From assembly GCF_011440375.1 (NCBI RefSeq), contig NZ_JAAOIR010000002.1, forward strand, positions 969,769-1,033,768: a DNA stretch of 64,000 nt, written 5' to 3'. This DNA is from Halorubellus sp. JP-L1. GTDB lineage: Archaea; Halobacteriota; Halobacteria; Halobacteriales; Natrialbaceae. Under the pieces are notes generated by a model. That model was not told where the DNA came from, did no database searches, and saw nothing but the letters and a program-made list of their open reading frames with translations. A program made the translations under genes and the position numbers. Positions 25,793 through 32,971 of this stretch are shown in pieces (the first letter of the stretch is position 1; every line of letters starts with the position of its first letter).

Positions 25793-25840
25793 CTGCGCGA
25801 CGGTGCGCGCGAGCATCGAAGGCACCTGCGTCGATGGCTA

Positions 25841-25886
25841 CGACTGTGGCCTTTCGATCGCGACGACTGTGACGTTTCGATCGCGA
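25841..25886. repeat. Two-copy 23-bp tandem repeat
   Basis: CGACTGTGGCCTTTCGATCG plus CGA (25841-25863) is followed directly by a copy with two mismatches (25864-25886), and then by a decayed third copy. It lies in the spacer between the two helix-hairpin-helix-like paralogues. It has no hairpin potential beyond TCGATCGCGA-like palindromic cores. Confidence 0.6.
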
Positions 25887-26039
25887 CGAGTGCGAGTCCT
25901 CGAATCAGCTTCCGGCGTCGTCTCGCTAGGCGTCGCCTGAACGACCGTATGGGGAGGTTGTGCTTCGACGACGCCGACCGCTCGAGACGGGAGGCGGCGC
26001 ATACTAACGGTCTTCGACGACGTCTACTGGGACGGAGAG

Positions 26040-26441
26040 ATGACAGCGAACGACTACGCGGCCGGCGACGAGGCGACGCTCGGCGGCCGGCATCCCCTCG
26101 CGGCGCGCGCGGAATCCCTCGACGCGCTCACCGACGGCGAACGCGACTGGATTCGTGCGAGCGTCGAGGGAACTGACCGCGGCGACGACCCGAATCGGCT
26201 CGTCGACGACGCAGCGCGGGTGGCGGACGCCTCTGCAGCGCTCGTCGAGGCGCGCTCGTGTGCGGCGGCGTTCGAGGGCGTCGACGGCCTCGACGTGCCG
26301 ACCGCCGCACACCTCGGCGCACTCGGCGTCCACGACGTCGACGACCTCGTCGCGGCGGACTCTCGTCGACTCGCGGCCGAACTCGACGTCGGCCTGTCCC
26401 AGGTGCGGACCTGGCAGTACCGAGCGCGCACCCGCCAGTAA
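26040..26441 (+). CDS. Helix-hairpin-helix-like protein, unknown function (paralogue 2)
   Basis: A 133-residue acidic protein similar to the second half of the gene at 25223-25792. LDALTDGERDWIRAS matches its TGLQDGERDWVAAS. The C-terminal FEGVDGLDVPTAAHLGALGVHDVDDL...VRTWQYRARTR matches its helix-hairpin-helix end. The glycine-rich hairpin is less perfect here. ATG 26040 follows an AT-containing stretch, ATACTAACGG (26001-26010). The two genes probably arose by tandem duplication. No function is known. Confidence 0.7.
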   Translation: MTANDYAAGDEATLGGRHPLAARAESLDALTDGERDWIRASVEGTDRGDDPNRLVDDAARVADASAALVEARSCAAAFEGVDGLDVPTAAHLGALGVHDVDDLVAADSRRLAAELDVGLSQVRTWQYRARTRQ

Positions 26442-26593
26442 CCGCCCCTGGCCGTCCCGGACGGCACGTCGAGCAGGCCGTCCGACGACCGGGCCGGCAC
26501 TCCGGTCGAACGCCGCGAGTAGTATTCACTGGAATCGGAGTAAACGCTCCATAGAGCGGGTATGCGGCCGATACCGGATTCAGCATCCACAGG

Positions 26594-26602
26594 AGATATA
26601 TG
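26594..26602 (+). promoter_or_regulatory. TATA box of the aldolase-phosphatase operon
   Basis: AGATATATG at 26594-26602 has its centre about 29 bases before ATG 26627. That spacing sets a leaderless transcript and decides the aldolase start over an ATG at 26600 that lies within the box itself. Confidence 0.7.
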
Positions 26603-26626
26603 GGTGCTTCGCGGAACCTGAAACGT

Positions 26627-27424
26627 ATGCGACCCATCGACGACACGCCACTCGTTCGCGACGGCAAGATACTCATCCTCGCGATGGACCACGGCCTCGA
26701 ACACGGCCCCGTCGACTTCGAGCCCGTCCCCGAGACCATCGACCCCGAGACGGTGTTCGACGTCGGCACGCACGACGCCGTCACCGCGATGGCCGTCCAG
26801 AAGGGCGTCGCCGAGGCGTACCACCCGAGCTACGCCGACGACGTGAACCTCCTCGCGAAGCTCAACGGTACGTCGAACCTCTGGCGGGGCGAACCCGACT
26901 CCGCCGTCAACTGCTCGGTGGACTACGCCGCCGAGGAACTCGACGCCGACGCCGTCGGGTTCACGCTCTACGGCGGGTCGAACGAGGAGATCGAGATGGC
27001 CGAGGAGTTCCGGCGCGCCCAGGAGCGCGCTCGCGCTCACGACCTCCCGATGGTGATGTGGTCGTACCCGCGAGGGCAGGGTCTCCGGAGCGACCGGGAC
27101 CCGGACACGATCGCGTACGCCGCGCGACTCGCGCTCGAACTCGGCGCGGACGTCGCGAAGGTCAAGTACCCCGGGTCGCCCGAAGCGATGGAATGGGCGG
27201 TCGACGCCGCGGGGAAGACGAAGGTCATCATGTCCGGCGGCTCCAAGAGCGACGACTACGACTTCCTCAAGCAGGTCGAGGAGTGCATCGGCGCCGGGGG
27301 GAAGGGGCTCGCGGTCGGCCGGAACGTCTTCCAGCGGGACAACCCCGTCCAGATCCTCGACGCGCTCGAGAAGGTCATCTACGAGGAACAGTCCGCCGAG
27401 AGCGCGCTCGACGCCGTCCAGTAG
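26627..27424 (+). CDS. Class I fructose-bisphosphate aldolase (archaeal DhnA type)
   Basis: A 265-residue (beta/alpha)8 aldolase. LILAMDHGLEHGPVDFEP near residues 17-34 is the family's N-terminal active-site motif. The Schiff-base lysine is in DVAKVKYPGSPEAM, and the phosphate loop is in VIMSGGSKSDDYDF...GGKGLAVGRNVFQ. It interconverts fructose 1,6-bisphosphate with triose phosphates. The paralogous heptulosonate synthase (AroA') begins differently, and the fructose bisphosphatase gene following with no gap supports the sugar phosphate assignment. Start chosen from the TATA box spacing. Confidence 0.9.
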   Translation: MRPIDDTPLVRDGKILILAMDHGLEHGPVDFEPVPETIDPETVFDVGTHDAVTAMAVQKGVAEAYHPSYADDVNLLAKLNGTSNLWRGEPDSAVNCSVDYAAEELDADAVGFTLYGGSNEEIEMAEEFRRAQERARAHDLPMVMWSYPRGQGLRSDRDPDTIAYAARLALELGADVAKVKYPGSPEAMEWAVDAAGKTKVIMSGGSKSDDYDFLKQVEECIGAGGKGLAVGRNVFQRDNPVQILDALEKVIYEEQSAESALDAVQ

Positions 27425-28282
27425 ATGCCGGCGAGTCTGGAAGCCACCGTCGACGAAGTCGTCGAGACCGTCGCCGAGACCGCGCCGGACGTCCGTAGCG
27501 GCCTCGTCGGCCGTCGGAGCTACCGGGAGACCGCGAACGCGAGCGGCGAACGCCAGCTCGCCGCGGACGTGCACGCCGACGAACTCTTCGAGGAGCGCCT
27601 CGGGGACATCGACGGCGTCGGCGAGTACGCGAGCGAGGAACGCGACGGCGTCGTCGACGTCGGCGAGGGCCTGTCGGTCGCGGTCGACCCGCTCGACGGC
27701 TCGTCGAACCTGAAGTCGAACAACGCGATGGGGACCATCGTCGCGGTGTACGACGCCGACCTCCCCGCGCGAGGGGAGGACCTCGTCGCGGCCGCGTTCG
27801 TACTGTACGGCCCGATCACGTCGATGACGGTGGCCCGGGACGGCACCGTCACCGAGTACGAGGTCGTCGACGGCGAACTGCGCGAGACCGAGGCGGACGT
27901 GACGCTGCCCGAGGACCCCGTCGTGTACGGATTCGGCGGTCGCGTCCCCGACTGGCCCGCGGACTTCGAGACGTACGCGCGCGAGGTCGAGCAGGAACTG
28001 AAGCTCAGGTACGGCGGTGCGATGATCGCCGACGTGAACCAGGTACTGGAGTACGGCGGCGTGTTCGCGTACCCCGCGCTCGACTCGGCGCCGAACGGGA
28101 AACTCCGCCTCCAGTTCGAGGGGAACCCGATCGGGTACATCGTCGAGTGCGCGGGCGGCGCGTCGAGCGACGGCACGCAGTCGCTGCTCTCGGTCGAACC
28201 GACCGACGACGTCCACCAGCGCGTTCCCCTCCACGTGGGGAACGAGTCGCTCGTCGGCCGTCTCGAGGACGCACTCGACTGA
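27425..28282 (+). CDS. fbp: Fructose-1,6-bisphosphatase, class I
   Basis: A 285-residue phosphatase of the FIG superfamily. The metal-binding signature is [19 protein letters not shown] near residues 85-103. Upstream EYASEERD supplies further metal ligands, and the C-terminal [20 protein letters not shown] forms the sugar site. It hydrolyses fructose 1,6-bisphosphate to fructose 6-phosphate in gluconeogenesis. The ATG follows the aldolase stop without a spacer base, so the pair forms one operon catalysing two successive gluconeogenic steps. Inositol monophosphatase is excluded by length and by the DPLDGSSN form. Confidence 0.93.
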   Translation: MPASLEATVDEVVETVAETAPDVRSGLVGRRSYRETANASGERQLAADVHADELFEERLGDIDGVGEYASEERDGVVDVGEGLSVAVDPLDGSSNLKSNNAMGTIVAVYDADLPARGEDLVAAAFVLYGPITSMTVARDGTVTEYEVVDGELRETEADVTLPEDPVVYGFGGRVPDWPADFETYAREVEQELKLRYGGAMIADVNQVLEYGGVFAYPALDSAPNGKLRLQFEGNPIGYIVECAGGASSDGTQSLLSVEPTDDVHQRVPLHVGNESLVGRLEDALD

Positions 28283-28301
28283 GCGTCGAGACGCTCGACC
28301 G

Positions 28302-28616
28302 TCAGTCGACGAGTTCCGTGCGATACGTGACGTCTATCGTGAACCCGCCGTCCTCCAGCTGGAAGCAGATCTCCTCGAGGTTCGTCTCGTACTCGCTGTA
28401 GTGGTTCCCGTCGGCGTCCACGTGCGTGCGCTCCTCGACGAGGTCGTGCTCCTCGAGCGCGTCGAGCCGCCGATAGACCGTGGGCTCGGACTCGGCCGTG
28501 CGTTCGGCCAGTTCCTGGGCGGACATCGGCTCGACGGACGTCAACGCCAGTATCTTGCGGGCGGTCCTGCGCTCGAACACGTCGAACAGCGTCTCGGCGT
28601 CCCACTCCCCGGTCAC
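28302..28616 (-). CDS. Winged-helix transcriptional regulator
   Basis: A 104-residue ArsR-like regulator. The helix-turn-helix is SAQELAERTAESEPTVYRRLDALEEHDLVEERTHVD (about residues 32-67), followed by a beta wing and a C-terminal strand. I chose GTG 28616 over the longest frame (TTG 28658). GCCTTTTCGGG on the minus strand (28640-28650) lies about 28 bases upstream, and conserved sequence begins at TGEWDAETLFDVFE. It converges with fbp. Its target is unknown. Confidence 0.75.
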   Translation of the reverse strand: MTGEWDAETLFDVFERRTARKILALTSVEPMSAQELAERTAESEPTVYRRLDALEEHDLVEERTHVDADGNHYSEYETNLEEICFQLEDGGFTIDVTYRTELVD

Positions 28617-28852
28617 GGTCGGGAGACAATCGCTCCCTCCCGAAAAGGCTTCGACCAAAGTACGTCGCCGTCTCTGCCCTCAGGCGGGGAGTTTCACGGA
28701 TCGAGAACGCGATCGCGAACGAGATCGACTCGTTCGCTCCGACGAACGGCGGCAATCTTTGTCGATGGCGCGACGACCCGGTCCCGTGACTTCACGGAGC
28801 AAAGCCTTGGCCGGTTTCATACCCGGCTGGCGTCACCACGTCCCGTTGGACG

Positions 28853-29149
28853 ATGACACAGATCCACGAACACGAACGTTCGACGGACTCCTTCGAGTTC
28901 TCGCTCGACCGCGAGACGCTCGGCACGCTGCTCGTCAGGTACCCGTGGGCGGTCAGATTCCTCGCCTTCGAGGCCGCTTTGCTCGCGCTCGCAGGGGCCA
29001 TCCCGCTGCTCGGAGCGGGCGCATTCCACTACGCCGCGTTCGGCATGGTGCTCTCGGTCGCGGTCCTCGCCGCAGTCGGCGCCGGCACCATCGCGCTCGT
29101 CACCGCGGCGAAGCGCCTGCGGCGCGAACTCCGATACGGCCACCTGTAG
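28853..29149 (+). CDS. Small two-helix membrane protein, unknown function
   Basis: A 98-residue protein: a polar N-terminus (residues 1-30), two hydrophobic segments (about 36-57 and 62-85), and a basic end AAKRLRRELRYGHL. It has no motif that identifies a family. It sits alone upstream of the carboxyltransferase gene with a 190-base gap. Intact frame and normal codon use support a real gene. Confidence 0.62.
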   Translation: MTQIHEHERSTDSFEFSLDRETLGTLLVRYPWAVRFLAFEAALLALAGAIPLLGAGAFHYAAFGMVLSVAVLAAVGAGTIALVTAAKRLRRELRYGHL

Positions 29150-29339
29150 CGCCACCACTTGGCGGCAAAGTCCTTTCACTCGCCACCTGGCTCCCGGTTC
29201 TCGCTCGCGTCCCGTGGTTCAGGACGCCCGCTCCCCGCCTCAGCCGGCCGGGTATCGCCTCTCCTCGATATTGGGGTCGGCGAACGTCGCCGCGACCGAA
29301 AGGGAAACCTTTCTCTCGGCGCCGCGTGCAGGAAACCCC

Positions 29340-31085
29340 ATGAAGGTTCGAATCAGCGACGGGGCGAGCGCGGACGAGGCTTCGGCGATCGCCGGGGCGC
29401 TCGCCGAGCGCTTCGGTGACGACGTGGAAGTGTTCGTCGGGGACGCCGACGAACCCGCCGCGGTCGAGGAGGCACCGGAGGGCGCGGTCGATGAGACGCC
29501 CGCGGACGTCGGCGAGGTCGCAGCCGCCGTCGAGGACGAACTCGGCCCGACCGAGCGCGAGGACGCTTTGTGGACGGAGATCGAGGAGATCCTCGAGGGC
29601 GGCCCCGAGAAGTACAAGGAGCGCCTCTCCGAGCAGGGGAAGCTGTTCGTCCGCGATCGCATCGAGCACTGGTTCGGCGAGGACGGGATGCTGTTCGAGG
29701 ACGGGAAGTTCGCGGAGTTCGACGCCGACGACCGGATTCCCGCGGACGGCCTCATCACGGGCGCGGCCGACTTCGAGGGCCGCGACGTGCACTTCATGGC
29801 GAACGACTTCACCGTGAAGGCGGGGTCGATGGCGGGCAAGGGCGTCGAGAAGTTCCTCCGGATGCAACAGCGCGCGCTGAAGACCGCCAAACCCGTGCTG
29901 TACCTGATGGACTCCTCGGGGGGTCGCATCGACCAGCAGTCGGGGTTCTTCGCGAACCGCGAAGGCATCGGGAAGTACTACTACAATCACTCGATGCTCT
30001 CCGGGCGCGTCCCACAGATCTGCGTGCTCTACGGCCCCTGTATCGCGGGAGCGGCGTACACGCCCGTGTTCGCGGACTTCACGATCATGGTCGAGGGGAT
30101 GAGCGCGATGGCGATCGCGAGCCCGCGGATGGTGAAGATGGTGACCGGCGAGGACATCTCGATGCAGGACCTCGGCGGTGCGCGCATGCACGCGGAGGAG
30201 TCCGGGAGCGCCGACCTCGTCGCGGAGGACGAGGAGCACGCGCGCGAACTCGTCTCCCAACTCGTAACCTACCTCCCGAACAACAGCGACGAAGATCCGC
30301 CGCGTGCGGACCCGAAGCCGCCGAAGAAGTCCCCGGAGGGCATCGACTCGGTCATCCCGCAGGAGCCCAACCGCGGGTACGACATCCGCGAGTTGATCGA
30401 GCGCGTGGTGGACGCGGATTCGTTCTTCGAGCTCCGCCCCGACTACGGCGAGGAGATCGTGACGGGGTACGCGCACATCGACGGCCGGCCGGTCGGGATC
30501 GTCGCGAACAACCCGGCGGCGCGCGCCGGCGCGATCTTCCCGGACGCCGCGGAGAAGGCCGCGGAGTTCATATGGAAGTCCGACGCGTTCAACGTCCCAC
30601 TCCTGTACCTCGCGGACACGCCGGGGTTCATGGCGGGGTCGGGCGTCGAGAAGGACGCGATCCTCGAGAAGGGCAAGAAGATGATCTACGCGACGAGCAG
30701 TGCGACGGTGCCCAAGCAGTGCGTGGTCGTGCGGAAGGCCTACGGCGCGGGCATCTACGCGATGAGCGGGCCGGCGTACGACCCGGACTCCACGATCGCA
30801 CTCCCGAGCGGGGAGATCGGGATCATGGGCCCCGAGGCCGCGATCAACGCGGTGTACGCGAACAAGCTGAACGACATCGACGACCCCGAGGAGCGCGCCG
30901 AGCGCGAGGCGGAACTCCGCGAGGAGTACCGCGAGGACATCGACGTCCATCGGATGGCGAGCGAGGTCGTGATCGACGAGATCGTGCCGCCGAGCACCCT
31001 CCGCGAGGAGCTCGAGAACCGGTTCGCGTTCTACGAGACCGTCGACAAGGACCTCCCGGACAAGAAACACGGCACCGTCCTCTAA
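29340..31085 (+). CDS. Acyl-CoA carboxylase carboxyltransferase with N-terminal extra domain
   Basis: A 581-residue carboxyltransferase (propionyl/acetyl-CoA carboxylase beta-type). Residues 75-575 carry the two crotonase-fold halves. The oxyanion-hole motif MDSSGGRIDQQ and GPCIAGAAYTP are in the N-half; ADTPGFMAGSGVEKDAIL and KAYGAGIYAMSGP are in the C-half. The first 65 residues (VRISDGASADEASAIAGALAERF, then an acidic linker) are extra compared with the usual 515-530 and resemble the small epsilon/PccX-type subunits, suggesting a fusion. The biotin carboxylase partner is not in the window. ATG 29340 has AACCTTTCTC about 30 bases upstream. Confidence 0.87.
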   Translation: MKVRISDGASADEASAIAGALAERFGDDVEVFVGDADEPAAVEEAPEGAVDETPADVGEVAAAVEDELGPTEREDALWTEIEEILEGGPEKYKERLSEQGKLFVRDRIEHWFGEDGMLFEDGKFAEFDADDRIPADGLITGAADFEGRDVHFMANDFTVKAGSMAGKGVEKFLRMQQRALKTAKPVLYLMDSSGGRIDQQSGFFANREGIGKYYYNHSMLSGRVPQICVLYGPCIAGAAYTPVFADFTIMVEGMSAMAIASPRMVKMVTGEDISMQDLGGARMHAEESGSADLVAEDEEHARELVSQLVTYLPNNSDEDPPRADPKPPKKSPEGIDSVIPQEPNRGYDIRELIERVVDADSFFELRPDYGEEIVTGYAHIDGRPVGIVANNPAARAGAIFPDAAEKAAEFIWKSDAFNVPLLYLADTPGFMAGSGVEKDAILEKGKKMIYATSSATVPKQCVVVRKAYGAGIYAMSGPAYDPDSTIALPSGEIGIMGPEAAINAVYANKLNDIDDPEERAEREAELREEYREDIDVHRMASEVVIDEIVPPSTLREELENRFAFYETVDKDLPDKKHGTVL

Positions 31086-31116
31086 AGAGTCGGTCCGAAC
31101 CACGGCACCGTCCTCT
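31068..31116. repeat. Direct repeat at the carboxyltransferase stop
   Basis: CACGGCACCGTCCTCT at 31068-31083 encodes the last residues (HGTVL) before TAA. The identical 16-mer recurs at 31101-31116 after a 33-base step, followed by TGA. The second copy keeps the same frame but lies beyond the first stop. Confidence 0.75.
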
Positions 31117-31263
31117 GACGCGGGCGGATGCCGCGTACGGCTTCCTCGTCTCGCGGCGCGCTTCGAGCGCGTCTTCCTGACCGCGTCGCGACCACTCGGT
31201 TACCGTTGGACGTTCAACCACTAGGCAACTCCCCTTTCCGTGGTACGACCCGAGTGTGGGTCC

Positions 31264-31881
31264 ATGCAACGACGCACGCTACTCGGGACGGCGACGGCAT
31301 CGACACTCGCGGCGATCAGCGGCTGCCTCGGCAGTCTCACGGGCGACGGCTCCACGGGGACGCTCGCGACGCACGTGAGCGACGACCCCGGCGACATCGC
31401 GGACTTCGAGTCCTGCGTCGTCACCGTCACCGCGATCGACGTCATGTCCGCGGCCGAGGACGCCAAGGAACCCGAGACCATCGAGGTCGACGACGCCGAG
31501 GTCGACCTGACGGAGGTGAAGAACGAGAAGTCCCAGCTCGTGAGCGAAGCCGAGCTCGACGCCGAGGACTACGAGTGGCTGCGCGTCGCCGTGAGCGACG
31601 ACGTCGACGCGACGCTCGCGGACGGCGGCGGCGACGCCGAAGTGAAGGTTCCGAGCAACGGCCTGAAGATGAACAAGGAGTTCGAGATCCGCGCGGACGA
31701 GACGACGTCGTTCACGGCCGACTTCACGCCCGTCAAGCGCGGACAGGGGTCGTCGTACAACATCAAGCCGGTGTCGAACGAGGTCACGGTCACCTACGAA
31801 AGCGAGGGGACGGGGACCGGCACGAAGGCGACGAGTACGACCGTGTCGTCCGAGGACGGCACGGACACCACGACGGGCTGA
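31264..31881 (+). CDS. DUF4382-type lipoprotein
   Basis: A 205-residue predicted lipoprotein. The N-terminus MQRRTLLGTATASTL...AISGCLG has a twin-arginine pair and an archaeal lipobox (ISGC, cysteine at about residue 22). The mature domain from residue 35 (GTLATHVSDDPGDIADFESCVVTVTAIDVM) is the DUF4382 beta-sandwich, ending YNIKPVSNEVTVTYE. A threonine/serine-rich tail of 30 residues follows. DUF4382 proteins are exported and of unknown function. The start is the second in-frame Met. It is a single gene between the carboxyltransferase and a convergent DoxX gene. Confidence 0.82.
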   Translation: MQRRTLLGTATASTLAAISGCLGSLTGDGSTGTLATHVSDDPGDIADFESCVVTVTAIDVMSAAEDAKEPETIEVDDAEVDLTEVKNEKSQLVSEAELDAEDYEWLRVAVSDDVDATLADGGGDAEVKVPSNGLKMNKEFEIRADETTSFTADFTPVKRGQGSSYNIKPVSNEVTVTYESEGTGTGTKATSTTVSSEDGTDTTTG

Positions 31882-31925
31882 CCACGCGACTGCCTGCACT
31901 GCTCGCACGCGGACGCTTCTGGGGT

Positions 31926-31959
31926 TCAGCGCATCTCGTTGGAGGTCAGCGCATCTCGT
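31926..31959. repeat. Direct repeat at the DoxX-like gene stop
   Basis: TCAGCGCATCTCGT occurs at 31926-31939 and 31946-31959, a period of 20. The second copy contains the stop codon and last residues (DEMR) of the minus-strand DoxX-like gene; the first lies just downstream of it. Confidence 0.75.
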
Positions 31960-32371
31960 CGACGAGTACGGCGACCGCGAGCCCGGTCAGTCCGACGTCG
32001 CGCGCGACGACGTCGCCGAACGCGCCGGTCGTCGCCCACACGATCGCGAGGTAGCCGGTGGTCGCGGCGAGGGAGACGGCGGCGACGAACGCCGCGAACG
32101 CGACGTAGCGGTTCGCGAGGAGCGCCGCACCGAACGCTATCTCGAGCGGCCCGTTCGCGAGCATGAACGTCGTCGGCGAGACGACGAGCCACGGCGCGAG
32201 CCAGTCGGTGACGTAGACGGTCCACCCCGTCGGGTCGAGGAGCTTGTGGACGCCCGCGGCGACGAGGGTCGCGCCGAGCGCCCAGCGCGCGAGCGTCGTC
32301 GAAGGGGGTGCGCGGCCCGCGAGCGCGCCGGCGCGCTCGCGGACGGCGTCTAGCCGGTCCGGCCGCGCCAT
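31946..32371 (-). CDS. DoxX-like membrane protein
   Basis: A 141-residue protein with four hydrophobic segments. The first contains ARWALGATLVAAGVHKLLDP (about residues 27-46), where the lysine/histidine pattern and following loop are typical of DoxX/MauE-like quinone-related membrane proteins. The second is preceded by TFMLANGPLEIAFGAALLANRY. Physiological substrates are unknown; relatives act in thiosulfate oxidation or redox homeostasis. Its ATG shares one base with the MaoC gene stop; a GTG one codon upstream would give a four-base overlap. The two are therefore one operon. Confidence 0.72.
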   Translation of the reverse strand: MARPDRLDAVRERAGALAGRAPPSTTLARWALGATLVAAGVHKLLDPTGWTVYVTDWLAPWLVVSPTTFMLANGPLEIAFGAALLANRYVAFAAFVAAVSLAATTGYLAIVWATTGAFGDVVARDVGLTGLAVAVLVDEMR

Positions 32372-32889
32372 CACTCCGCGCGCTCGCGCTTCAGGGAGAG
32401 GACGGTTCGCTCGAACTCGCAGACGAGGAGTTCCTCGTCGTCGTCGGCGTCGTCCGCTTCGTCGTCGTCACCGCTCTCGAGTCGGTCGTCGTCCGCGTCG
32501 ACGACGAATGCCTCGACGCGCATCGTCACGAGACCGCGCTCGCCGGAGCTCGTCTCGCGCTTGTCGGTGACCGTCGACTGCACGCGGATGGTGTCCCCGT
32601 GGAACACGGGGTTCGGGTGCTCGACGTCGTCGTAGGAGAGGTTTGCGACGATGGTGCCGTCGGTCGTCTCCGGGATGGTGATGCCGACCGCGAGCGACAT
32701 GGTGTAGAGGCCGTTGACGAGGCGCTGCCCGAACTGGGTGTCGGCGGTGAAGTCCTCGTCGAGGTGCAGCGGCTGCTGGTTCATCGTCATGTCGCAGAAC
32801 CGCTGGTTGTCGCTCTCGGAGACCGTGCGTCGACGGCGGTGTTCGATCGTCTGACCTTCCTCGAACTCCTCGTAGTACAGACCGGGCAT
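32371..32889 (-). CDS. MaoC-type acyl-CoA dehydratase
   Basis: A 172-residue hot-dog fold protein. YYEEFEEGQTIEHRRRRTV starts the domain. The hydratase motif region is FCDMTMNQQPLHLDEDFTADTQFG near residues 32-55, and it continues with QRLVNGLYTMSLAVGI. The catalytic pair is expected in the N-x4-H part. An acidic insertion (ESGDDDEADDADDDEE) sits near the end. MaoC enzymes hydrate or dehydrate enoyl-CoA; a haloarchaeal relative is mesaconyl-CoA hydratase of the methylaspartate cycle, but that precise role cannot be assigned. Start at the ATG before PGLYYEE. Confidence 0.83.
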   Translation of the reverse strand: MPGLYYEEFEEGQTIEHRRRRTVSESDNQRFCDMTMNQQPLHLDEDFTADTQFGQRLVNGLYTMSLAVGITIPETTDGTIVANLSYDDVEHPNPVFHGDTIRVQSTVTDKRETSSGERGLVTMRVEAFVVDADDDRLESGDDDEADDADDDEELLVCEFERTVLSLKRERAE

Positions 32890-32971
32890 GCGAGAACTGG
32901 CGTCCACGACCCGCAAGAACGGTTCGGTCTCCGGCGCTGGCTCGGGCGTCCCGCGGGAGACCCGCTCGAGG

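Noticed and set aside
29100..31103. Very long minus-strand frame (667 codons) opposite the carboxyltransferase
   Set aside because: Antisense shadow; low-complexity Arg/Val/Leu/Asp composition and no domain, while the plus-strand product is unmistakable.
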